A stretch of DNA of 64,000 nt. Origin: Peltaster fructicola (Eukaryota; Ascomycota; Dothideomycetes). Positions 54,432 through 63,618 of the stretch are shown one piece after another. Below the pieces are notes generated by a model. The model was given only the letters and a program-made list of their open reading frames with translations, was not told the origin of the DNA and ran no database searches. The DNA lies in the NCBI GenBank assembly GCA_001592805.2, contig CP051141.1, positions 2,728,001 through 2,792,000 on the forward strand, in the 5' to 3' direction. A program made the translations under genes and the position numbers. Position 1 is the first letter of the stretch, and each line of letters opens with the position of its first letter.

Positions 54432-57077
54432 ATGACTGACGATCTTACACCACACTCCGACCTGGCCATCACACACATCACCCCAGAAGCTGACGACGAT
54501 CACGATGGTGATTCGCCAGATGGCGCGACGCAGCATCATGGGACTTCAGCTGGCCAATCGTCCACTTCTGAAAGAGTGCTCATCGATGCGAAGAACCGCA
54601 CACCAAACCCTAGATCATGCGTAACATGTCGCAGAAGGAAAGTCCGATGCGACAAGATGCATCCTTGCGCAAATTGTACGAGAGCGCATATCGAGTGTAT
54701 ATTCCCAGCACCGGGCAGAGCGCCAAGAAAGACTCGAAAGATAGAAGGAGGCCGGGACAAAGAGCTACTTGATCGCCTGCGACGGCTGGAAGGTGTCGTC
54801 AAAGGCTTAGGTGTGGATGTGCCAGGCTCGATTGAGATTCCTGCTGCCAAAGACCCCACGACGGAGAGCCAGGAACAAGAGCAAGGAGCTCAGCCGGTCG
54901 TGATGGACAGCTCGAAATGGATAGAAGAGATGTCTGCAGGCAGGTTTGAGAACAAGTTCGGCAGACTAGTGATCAACGAGGGCAAGTCACGATATGTGAA
55001 CAACTCATTCTGGGCGAATCTGAGCAACGAGGTTGAAGATCTCAAAGGTATCCTCAACCAAAGCAGCGAGGAAGAAGATCTCCCATCCCCAGGCATTGCT
55101 CCAAGCACTACGAAGCATCATAACGAGTTTGTGTTCGGGTACAGCTCGCAGAGTGTCGACATGCTCTCGCTCCATCCACCGCCGGCTGCGATCCCAATGT
55201 ATTGGAAGACCTACAAGGAGAACGTCGATCCACTAGTCAAAGTGCTTCATATCCCAACCACTGAGCCCACTGTACTTTCTGCAGCATCTCATCTTGCACA
55301 TCTGTCGAAGGGCTTTGAGACACTGATGTTTGCTATCTACTACGGCGCAACGACAACTTTAGAATCGGTTGACTGCCTTGGACGATTTGGTGAATCGAAA
55401 CAAGTCTTGTTGGCTCGCTATCGCTTCGGCCTTGAGCAGGCGTTGGCAAGGGCAAACTTCCTGATCACAGAAGAACTCGTTGTGCTACAATCATTCCTCA
55501 TATTCCTCATATGCCTACGCAGGAATAGCGACGCAAGAATTATCTGGACGCTGACAGGACTCGTCGTACGCATGGGACAAACGCTTGGTGTGCATCGTGA
55601 TGGCACACACTTCGGACTCACACCATTCGAGACGGAGATGAGACGGCGTGCGTGGTGGCAGATATGTATACTCGACACAAGAGCCAGCGAGGACCACGGA
55701 TGCGATCCGACCATCATAGAACAGGCATTCGACACAAGGTTGCCACTCAACATCAACGACACAGACATCATGCCTTCTTCCGCAGCATTCCCTCCAGAAC
55801 GACAGGGTTGTACAGACATCAGCTTTTGTTTGATAAGGTGCGAAGTATCCAGCACTTTTCGTCGGATCAACTACATTCCTCCTGGACCGTCGAAGAACTG
55901 CAACACGATCTTCATGGGAGCCACCCTGGCCGACAAGGAGAAATGGATCACAGAATGCCATCAACGTCTCGAAGAGAAGTACCTCAAGGACTGTGACATG
56001 ACAGTCCCACTGTACTGGGTGACCGCGACAGTCGCTCGTCTGATGATGAGCAAGATGTGGTTGATGGCATACCACCCATTCCAACGACATGACGGCGGTG
56101 TTGGTCTTTCAGCAGAGACGAAGGAGAAACTATTCATCACAAGTCTAGAGAATATCGAGTACAGTCTACTGCTCGAAACGGAAACAAGGACTAGGAAATG
56201 GGGCTGGCTCTTCAAGACATACATGCAGTGGCACGCCCTTGCATTCCTACTGAGCGAGCTTTGCCATCGGACGAAAGGCGATCTTGTCGAACGAGCTTGG
56301 GTTGCTGTCGAAAAGACTCGCACAGGACGTTGGGGAGACGTTGTGAATGGAGACATCCGTGGTGGCCATTTATGGCGACCACTACGAAAGCTGTATCGAA
56401 AAGCCAGGGATGCCAGGCAACATGGCCTACAAGAGGAGCAGCTTGAGAAGCCTATCACTCCTGCTTCGATGCCGACAAGGACGTACTCGCCCAACGCCAA
56501 TCCGATGTTCGGCCATCCGAAACGTCCTACGATGACGAGGGCACCACTGAGCCAGGCACAATTGCAGAGATTCACGCAAGGTCCTGTCTTCGGCGAGCAG
56601 CCGTTGGACAGTCATGAACTGCTGAAGTCGCCGAATGGATCTCACGCAAGCAAAGACAATGAGATGATTCCTCTCACTGATGCTGATCTGGAGCAGCTCA
56701 TCTCACAGAACGGTGTGCAGAGCTATCCTCTATCAACTGCAGACGGGTTCACCATGAGTCCTGTGGCGGATACTAGCAAGTCAACCATGCCGCTGGGCGA
56801 TAATCTTCTGCAGTACAGCCAGATGGATTTTAACAACCTCAATGCTATTCCTGACGGCACAATTCAAGACAATTTCCGCATGGACTCCATGGATTCCAGC
56901 TTCGACCCACTCATGGACACTACAGACGACGTCAACTGGCACAGCTGGGACCAGCTCGTTCGTCAATTTGGCATGGACGTCGATCAAGTACCAACGCAGG
57001 CACCAAACTGGTCGATACCCAACTGGGAGACAGCACAAGGACAGCCAAACACAAAAACAGGGAATGCTTGGTTCTGA
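54432..57077 (+). CDS. Zn2Cys6 transcription factor with fungal-specific regulatory domain
   Basis: DNA-binding regulator, nuclear. A single-exon frame of 881 aa. The binuclear zinc cluster is complete: Cys at 63, 66, 73, 79, 82 and 89 (CVTCRRRKVRC ... CANCTRAHIEC, spacing 2-6-5-2-6). A basic linker (RAPRKTRKIEGGRDK) and a short leucine-rich dimerisation helix (LLDRLRRLEGVVKGLG) follow. The middle homology region spans about residues 265-560 (YWKTYKENVDPLVKVLHIPT, VVRMGQTLGVHRDG, FETEMRRRAWWQICILDTRA). The C-terminus is acidic/Gln/Asn-rich and ends with Trp-containing segments suited to activation. The target pathway is unknown; no metabolic cluster adjoins it. Confidence 0.92.
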   Translation: MTDDLTPHSDLAITHITPEADDDHDGDSPDGATQHHGTSAGQSSTSERVLIDAKNRTPNPRSCVTCRRRKVRCDKMHPCANCTRAHIECIFPAPGRAPRKTRKIEGGRDKELLDRLRRLEGVVKGLGVDVPGSIEIPAAKDPTTESQEQEQGAQPVVMDSSKWIEEMSAGRFENKFGRLVINEGKSRYVNNSFWANLSNEVEDLKGILNQSSEEEDLPSPGIAPSTTKHHNEFVFGYSSQSVDMLSLHPPPAAIPMYWKTYKENVDPLVKVLHIPTTEPTVLSAASHLAHLSKGFETLMFAIYYGATTTLESVDCLGRFGESKQVLLARYRFGLEQALARANFLITEELVVLQSFLIFLICLRRNSDARIIWTLTGLVVRMGQTLGVHRDGTHFGLTPFETEMRRRAWWQICILDTRASEDHGCDPTIIEQAFDTRLPLNINDTDIMPSSAAFPPERQGCTDISFCLIRCEVSSTFRRINYIPPGPSKNCNTIFMGATLADKEKWITECHQRLEEKYLKDCDMTVPLYWVTATVARLMMSKMWLMAYHPFQRHDGGVGLSAETKEKLFITSLENIEYSLLLETETRTRKWGWLFKTYMQWHALAFLLSELCHRTKGDLVERAWVAVEKTRTGRWGDVVNGDIRGGHLWRPLRKLYRKARDARQHGLQEEQLEKPITPASMPTRTYSPNANPMFGHPKRPTMTRAPLSQAQLQRFTQGPVFGEQPLDSHELLKSPNGSHASKDNEMIPLTDADLEQLISQNGVQSYPLSTADGFTMSPVADTSKSTMPLGDNLLQYSQMDFNNLNAIPDGTIQDNFRMDSMDSSFDPLMDTTDDVNWHSWDQLVRQFGMDVDQVPTQAPNWSIPNWETAQGQPNTKTGNAWF

Positions 57078-57219
57078 TTATGCATCTACGAGCTAATGAT
57101 GTACATGTATACTCATGATCTTCGCAAACCGCGGCATGTCTTGTGCAGAAAGGGTATCACTTCCATCCAAAGTGAATCATCATCTTCAGTGTCGTTAGTC
57201 GTAAAGTCTTTGCAGCGCC

Positions 57220-60072
57220 TCAAGTACCACCAGCCACTGTGTCGAACGTAATGCTTCGGCCAAGTCCTCTGGGAGAAGGATCATTGACAATGCGTACGCC
57301 ACCACGCTGAAGCCAAGGACGCAGGTTCTTGCACTGAGAGACATCAAATTCTTCCAAGTGCGCACAGCCTTCGACTACGCTCTCGACTCCTTGACCAGTT
57401 ACACGGACACAGCCACGCACAGATAGGTAACGCAACTCAAGTAGATGCAAACCGAGACAGCGCATACTGTTGTCACTCACCGCAGAGCCACAGAACGCCA
57501 TATTCAGCCTGCGAAGAGCTGGCAAACCAAGGGCGAGCACTTCTGTCGCCGTGTCCGAGAGTGCGCAGCAGAAGCTAAGGTCCAACTCTTGCAGACCACG
57601 GCAGCCACCAACAATGCCTACGATGGCTTGATCTGTGAGGTATGTGCAATCGGCTAACACGAGTCGACGCATGTTCTTGAAGTTGTAAATGCCCCAGCTA
57701 TGGAAACCGGCGTCCGATATGCTTGTGCAGCGGGTCAGGTCGAGACTTTCTAGTCTTTCTGATGCATGCATGGCGATATGAGCCATGCTGCGATCTTGAA
57801 TGTGCTTGCAGTAGCTGAGCGTGAGGCGTTTCAGCTTGGCGGCACCAATGATTGTACCAGGTGCAGGTGGAGGCTGTGGTGGTTGTGCAGGGGACGCAGG
57901 GGTTGAATTCCGGTTCAGAGGAGGCCTTTTAGTACTTGGTGTTGGTGCTTGTGGTTGCGTTTTATGTTCAGGGACAACCCATCCTACCACGCGGGCGAGC
58001 AGATTGTCGCCAACCTTCCGGCAGTTGCTCAAATCAATCTCTTCGAGACTCTTCGCCTTGTCGATCATTGACAGGACTGCAGGGCCCGAGACGTCCCAGA
58101 CCGATTTCATCTTCCACATTGTAATGCTATTACCGCATGACTCCGCTAAAGTCTTGAAGCCCTCGTCGGTGATGTGAAAGCAGTTCGACAAGTCTATTCT
58201 CTTCGGGCGTGAACCAACAAATGGCACAATCGAGTCTCGTAAGGCTGTATCAGTGACGCGTCTGTTGTAGTGTGAGAGATTGAGGTCGTGAAGAATGTCT
58301 GGAGAAGTGGATAGTAGGTTGTGCCAATGCATGCTGACAAGTCGAAGACGCATTAGATCAAGTAGGTCCAAGTATTGACATATGTGTACAAGTAGTGAGT
58401 CGGGAAGACGGCCTTTGCCCACGTCTGATGCGATTCGGACCAGGCTCGGCCTCCTGGCAGAGATTGGTGACGGGAATTGGGACGGTGATATCGATGAAGA
58501 TAGCTCTTTCGGTCTGAGTGGTGAAGGAGCTTGGAAGCGCACTGCTGGAGGTGATGGAGTCCTGCCTATCTCACCATCAGGACTTTGCTGACCTTCTGAT
58601 AATGGTGTTGGCGGCGCAAGTGAGGACCTCCTTGACTTGGCTCGCATGTTGTCAAGATCCGGGTTGAAGAATGGGTCTGGGTCGATAGGCTCCATCTTGG
58701 GTAGCTGTAAGGTCAACGATTCTGTCAAATTGTTGTCAAACTTGACCGTTGGCAGAGATGCTCTCCAGTGAACCTCATCAGCCTCGTCCACACCACCGAC
58801 CTTGGCATCCTGCATATCGACATCGTCATCAAGCTTCGCGGCGTCCAGTCGTCTCTTAGCTTCACTCTCGACCTGCTGCTTGAGCGTCGGAGAACATCGT
58901 CGCCACAAATCGTCCAGGACTTCACCTTTGATGAGGAGGCACTCAACGGTGTCCACACTTCGCACTGTAGCAGTTCGACGTGGAGAAAGCGACAGACTGG
59001 TGACTTCGCCGAAATACTGCCCGGCCTTCAATCTCGCTCGAAAGCGCAAGCGTGTGTTGTCCGGCTGTCGTCCATGGGTGCTCGGCGCATACTCCATAGC
59101 CTGTGTAAGGATCTCGACCTCGCCTTTGATGATAAAGTACACATCTCTGCCCGTGGATCCTTGCTTCAGAATCTCCACGAATGGTGCGAATGTAACAGGT
59201 TGAGCGTTGACGCCCAGATAGTGCAGGATGTCACTTGGCAACCCAGCGAACAGTGGCAACTCCTTCAGCAGTCCTCGAACTGTGAGAGGTGGCTCTGTGC
59301 CGAGCGCAGACGAAGCTGCTAGCTCCGCAATGCCTGGCGATGGCGACTTTCGTCTCTTATTGCTCAGTACCTCGCCGTTCATGAACGCTCCAGCTTCTCC
59401 CATTTCAATGTCTCCAGGTGCCCAATCACGAGAACGTTTCCGTGCCGCGATCGAAGTTTTGACAGTGCCTGGACCAGTGATGCTCTCCTCCTTCTTGCGC
59501 TCCAGGATAGCCAGACGCTCCAATGCCTCCTCGCGAATGGCTTTCTCGACATCTGGATAGTTCGGCAGCTCCTTACGCAAGTCCTCCTTGTTAAGTCGAA
59601 CAACCAAGCTCTTCACTGTCGCCACGATTGACGCGGTTCTGGGCATGTCCATGAGGATGCCGATCTCGCCGAAGAATGCGCCAGGCTTCAGTTCGGCGTA
59701 CGTGCTCTCCCCATCTCTGCTTGTGACCTTGACATTGCCTCTGACCAGCCAGTACATGGCCTTGGCATCTTCTCCTTCTCGAATGATCTCTTGACTCGGT
59801 TGGAATATGCTGGGCCGGAGACTCCGGCCAATGTGCAAGAGGAAGGACTCTGGTGCGCTGAGGAAGAGTGGGAATGCTTTCAGTCGCTCGAGGAGTTCCA
59901 AGGGCAGGCCCGCGATAGCAGAGCTTCCGAGCGGTGAGGACTTGGCTGGTCGACTAGGATTGATACCATAGTCGAAACTGTGTATGAGCTGGGATGGATC
60001 TGTCAAGTCGGACGAGTTGCGTAATGCTGTCTGGCTCGAACGGAACTGCTGTCGGCGCATATTGGAGTACAC
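57220..60072 (-). CDS. Tandem cyclic-nucleotide-binding, F-box and LRR fusion protein
   Basis: A 950-aa single-exon frame. Two cNMP-binding domains are at about residues 66-185 and 272-400. The phosphate-binding cassettes are FFGEIGILMDMPRTASI and YFGEVTSLSLSPRRTATV, both keeping Gly-Glu and the key Arg. A Ser/Pro-rich linker leads to an F-box-like helix set (about 560-605: GRLPDSLLVHICQYLDLLDL). AMN1-type leucine-rich repeats follow (about 615-930: RIDLSNCFHITDEGFKTLAE, LESLDLTRCTSISDAGFHS). Inference: an SCF substrate receptor whose LRR or assembly is gated by cAMP/cGMP or a similar ligand. A nuclear-type KRRKSP is present between the two cNMP domains. The order and intactness of all modules argue against a chance gene merger. 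Confidence 0.88.
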   Translation of the reverse strand: MYSNMRRQQFRSSQTALRNSSDLTDPSQLIHSFDYGINPSRPAKSSPLGSSAIAGLPLELLERLKAFPLFLSAPESFLLHIGRSLRPSIFQPSQEIIREGEDAKAMYWLVRGNVKVTSRDGESTYAELKPGAFFGEIGILMDMPRTASIVATVKSLVVRLNKEDLRKELPNYPDVEKAIREEALERLAILERKKEESITGPGTVKTSIAARKRSRDWAPGDIEMGEAGAFMNGEVLSNKRRKSPSPGIAELAASSALGTEPPLTVRGLLKELPLFAGLPSDILHYLGVNAQPVTFAPFVEILKQGSTGRDVYFIIKGEVEILTQAMEYAPSTHGRQPDNTRLRFRARLKAGQYFGEVTSLSLSPRRTATVRSVDTVECLLIKGEVLDDLWRRCSPTLKQQVESEAKRRLDAAKLDDDVDMQDAKVGGVDEADEVHWRASLPTVKFDNNLTESLTLQLPKMEPIDPDPFFNPDLDNMRAKSRRSSLAPPTPLSEGQQSPDGEIGRTPSPPAVRFQAPSPLRPKELSSSISPSQFPSPISARRPSLVRIASDVGKGRLPDSLLVHICQYLDLLDLMRLRLVSMHWHNLLSTSPDILHDLNLSHYNRRVTDTALRDSIVPFVGSRPKRIDLSNCFHITDEGFKTLAESCGNSITMWKMKSVWDVSGPAVLSMIDKAKSLEEIDLSNCRKVGDNLLARVVGWVVPEHKTQPQAPTPSTKRPPLNRNSTPASPAQPPQPPPAPGTIIGAAKLKRLTLSYCKHIQDRSMAHIAMHASERLESLDLTRCTSISDAGFHSWGIYNFKNMRRLVLADCTYLTDQAIVGIVGGCRGLQELDLSFCCALSDTATEVLALGLPALRRLNMAFCGSAVSDNSMRCLGLHLLELRYLSVRGCVRVTGQGVESVVEGCAHLEEFDVSQCKNLRPWLQRGGVRIVNDPSPRGLGRSITFDTVAGGT

Positions 60073-60828
60073 TGTTCGTCAACAGGGTTACGCCAGGCGG
60101 CGGTGTCGCTCGAATCTCAGTGTTGTAGGCCAAGCAGGTCTGGCAAGGCCATCACTGAGCTTGTGTAATCAAAACATCAATGCTGACCCACCAACCGTGA
60201 TCCAGGGTTCGTCAGACACAAAGGCCTTAATCCTAAAAGACGAGATGGATGCAGGACTGCAGCTGATGGTCATTAGCGCGGGGGTCACGGCAGAGCAGCT
60301 ACAGTTGTCGCAAACGGTGCCACTGTAGTTGTGTTTGAAAGACCAGAGTGATGGTAGAAGGATCTTAGGATGTAATTCCGTGGACGCTGTTATAGCCGTC
60401 GTTAGGTGTGAATGGCGGAAGAATGGGTGACCCACGCAAGATTGACGAGAGTGATCTGCAAGGAGAGGTGACAACCGCTTAAAAGTGTACGAGATGATGG
60501 AGTCGGAAGGTGCTTGAGCGAAGCTTATTCCAACATCTTCTTCGTCCAAACCTCTTCTCCTGAATCACATTTCATGCCAGAACGAATTCTTTGCTTCCGT
60601 CACTGGATGTACTATACGTGGCTGATTGGTCGTGGACTCGAATGTCACAATGGATGCTGAGTTACACTGACGAATGATGACTCTTCGCACGTGGCGATTG
60701 AGGAGAGGCAGTGTCTTCGTCCGCTGATCAGTACAACAAAAGAGTATTGTATTAGTATCCGCCAAAGCAAACATTCCTCTGTTCCTTCACTCCTTTTCTC
60801 TTATTGAGCGTTGATACAGACACATACC
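60073..60828. other. Divergent promoter region
   Basis: About 760 bp between the start codons of the cNMP/F-box/LRR gene and the MJ1316-domain gene. An antisense 126-aa frame (60169-60549) has no recognisable feature. Presumed promoters only. Confidence 0.45.
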
Positions 60829-62462
60829 ATGGCGGTTGCCGACATGCGAAAGGTGCTCTCAGAGACGGCGGCTCTATTGGATGCTGTGATCTATGGCGAT
60901 GAACGAGCACAGCCACTGATCAGAGCAGGTATGTGAAGCGTGTGTAGCGAACAAGTCGTTTTAGCCAGCGCGACCAGGCTTCATAACATGCTGGCACACA
61001 GCTGATATCGGAAGTAGGACCTCATCGATACCTTTTCGTTACAGATCCTCCAGATCTACGACTGTGGAGACCAGGAGACGATATCAACATCGTGTGTCTC
61101 AGCGACAACAGAGCGCAAACCTTCTGGGCGTTCGTTGCAGAGAAGAAAGATGATGAGCTCTTCGCGGCTCAAACGCTGCGATGGACACACAAGCCTCGTG
61201 TGGCCGATGAATTCGATGGCCTTAGCTTCAAAACTTTGCCTGAAGGCGGCAACTTACATCTGCAGTATGCTCCTCTGCCGACTCACTTCGATATAGCTCT
61301 TGTCGAAGCATACAATCTGCCAGATTATCCCGAAGACTCCTCCGCAAGCACACACGCAAGGCATCGTCTGAAGACCGTTCAGCAAGCGCTAGACAACCAG
61401 CATGCAGTATCCGATGCAGTTGTGCAAGGCTACCATGGTATCAGAGATTGGGCAGAGGTGAGTAGTGTATGCGAGGATGGCACATATGAGCTGACAGTCT
61501 TCTAGAACGCCGGATTGTTCTCCAAAGACTTCGGCCCACTCGACCCAGAACGACTCCTCCGCCTTGTGCTCAAGCTCAAGGATAGTGAAAGTCTCGAGCA
61601 GGCTTTCTTTACAACCTATAGCGACGTGGCGAGGCTGGCCGAGGCTGACCTGGGCAACGGGAGACTTTGCCATGTACTCAACAACGAAAGCATTGCAATT
61701 GCAGCTGCGCGAACTGTGGCGGACTGGTCACTCTACAGCGCAGATGTAGCTCAGTATGCATCGCTGTTCCGCAAGGATTTCAAGACATACATACAACTCA
61801 GGTGTCGCTGCTGGAGTGAGAACATCCAGGCTCCGATTCTGCCGCACCTTATCAAGGTCACAAAGTCTTTACAGCAAGCCTTGATCATCGAGGGCATTGA
61901 CAACCCGCGAGTATGGCCTATGCCGCTCGAAGATGATCAGATCTCTACACACTTGGCTGACGAGAGAACGTTGATACTATTACTCGGCATCGATGAAGGC
62001 GCAGGACTTGCCAAGTGGTTGGAGACGTACACTTGCGAGCACTGGAATGAGCTTGAGCGTGATACTGATCTGACCGAGATCACAATCGAGTCTCAACGTG
62101 CTGTACAAGACTACCGTCTGGTCGACCTCTCAGCAGCACCAACAAGACATGACAAAAGGATCGCATCCTGTTCCGAGGTATCGACAGCGACAGCTGCAGA
62201 ACCAGCCAACTCCAAGCTTCGTACTGCCGGCCAGACACTATCACGACTTCGCTGGGACCCAGCTCACAGGGCTCAGCACTATGAAGTGGGCTATCTAGAT
62301 CGCTTTGATGGCTTGAAGTGGATGCTGCTTGAGGACTGGGGCAGGGCTGTTGAAGAGGAAGACTTCATTCCAGAGCATCGTATACAGCAATATAGGAGGG
62401 TGGACGACGGCCAGATTGTTTGGGATCGTTCAAGGAAGATTGACTTGACCAGCCTATCATAG
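60829..62462 (+). CDS. Poly(A)-polymerase-like protein with C-terminal MJ1316 domain
   Basis: Exons 60829-60928, 61045-61457 and 61506-62462 (introns of 116 and 48 bp) join in frame to 489 aa. The C-terminal 80 residues match the MJ1316 domain, proposed to recognise RNA ends with cyclic groups: LSRLRWDPAHRAQHYEVGYL, DRFDGLKWMLL, FIPEHRIQQYRR, IVWDRSRKID. Upstream, GIRDWAENAGLFSKDFGPLD and the following helices resemble the poly(A)-polymerase central domain. GDDINIVCLS and THFDIALVEA resemble strands of a nucleotidyltransferase core. However, the GS motif is not visible and the second carboxylate of the DxD pair appears to be Asn, so catalysis is doubtful. Inference: an RNA-repair or RNA-end-binding protein. 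The start at 60829 has a good ACCATGG context. Confidence 0.75.
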
Positions 62463-62710
62463 ACTCAAGAGCAAGCTTCCTGTTGCATCAACACTGGCCC
62501 CTGGCATCATGCTTCGGCTGACCTTAGCTTTCAACCATGGATTGTTGGAAGTGTCTTCCAACTATCGTGCTCAGCTTGGTGTTGGAAGCAGCACAGCCTA
62601 GTCGATGTACTGCGCTTGAGACAGTGATCATAGTCCATACTAATTCCCTTCGTAGGTTGCTGTTCATGATTCTCGACGAGTGAGATGCATTCGTCATTAC
62701 TGGTGGCTGT
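62463..62710. other. Convergent 3' spacer
   Basis: About 250 bp between convergent stops; nothing is recognised. Confidence 0.5.
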
Positions 62711-63052
62711 TCATTTCATCTTCTTCGTCAAGCTGCTCACTTCCTTTTTGTCTTTCTTGCCACCGCGAAGCAATTCCAGATGTCCTGCTTTGCTGGCGAG
62801 AGACTTTTCAGTGAGCGATGCCAGTCCAGAAGTATGTTTCTAGATTGATCAGTATCTTCTGGGTCAATGCTCCTCGTTGGTATACCTTCTTCATCTGGTC
62901 CTGCTTGATCAAGGCGGCTTTCTTTGGCTTGATAACTCGATTGCCCGTCTGCTTGCGCTGGGTCCTGTAGGTCATCAGCGCTGTCTAAAGCACATGGACG
63001 CCTGACATCTTAGTAGCAGGCGCCTTTGCCTTTTGATCTGTCCTTGCGCCAT
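62711..63052 (-). CDS. Small basic UPF0390/L10K-like protein, frame interrupted
   Basis: Very short, intron-rich gene of about 84 aa. Exons 63007-63052, 62886-62964 and 62711-62839; introns 62965-63006 (42 bp) and 62840-62885 (46 bp). The product starts MAQGQIKK, then [60 protein letters not shown] and ends in a Lys-rich tail. This is the pattern of the UPF0390 family (human C19orf53/L10K; small nucleolar basic proteins). Exon 1 has 46 nt, but 47 are needed. A run of four A (T at 63031-63034 on the given strand) should be five to keep [15 protein letters not shown]. This again suggests a one-base assembly deletion. Phases of the other two junctions agree exactly. Confidence 0.75.
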
Positions 63053-63618
63053 GTTGAGTGATTATGGTGAGGTAACGACGTTAGCAGAGATACTCGCAAA
63101 AAGTCGCTGAAGTCAGCATTCGGCGGTCTGTGCTCGAGTTCAAATATATGGCACTCCTCTACACTTTGCTTCGGCTCATCCTCATCGCATCACGGTGTCA
63201 TTAGTTCACTCGTCAGCTTGAATCGAGCCTCCCATTCTGATCTGTCGGTGTGCATCACGGCACAATACACACTGCCCACACGCCTACAAAGAGATTCGGC
63301 AATGGACCAAGACTCCGCTCGGGCTGTGTTACTTCTCAACTTTGGATGGAACATTGCATTATGACTGTCTAGCTGGCACTAGTCCTCGCTATTGACTCTT
63401 GCTCTGGTCGCATGATCGATGAAGCTACGTTCGTCGCGCCAGGCATGCAGGGATCGATGCCATCCTGCGGTTGATCTCATGGGTAGCTTTATCCGACCCT
63501 CCTTCTCACCACGTTCCTTACACTGCGACTGTGGCCGTTCGTTGCTCTAACCAGCACAAGGAGTAGATCAACTTATTTTCAGAGCTGTGTCCACGTATTC
63601 AAGGTTATTCGATTTGCG
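63053..63618. other. Intergenic spacer
   Basis: About 570 bp upstream of the small basic protein gene and downstream of the partial Cys-rich gene. No feature is recognised. Confidence 0.45.

Noticed and set aside
60169-60549. 126-aa minus-strand frame upstream of the cNMP/F-box/LRR gene
   Set aside because: Lies in the promoter region, with no recognisable motif or neighbour support.
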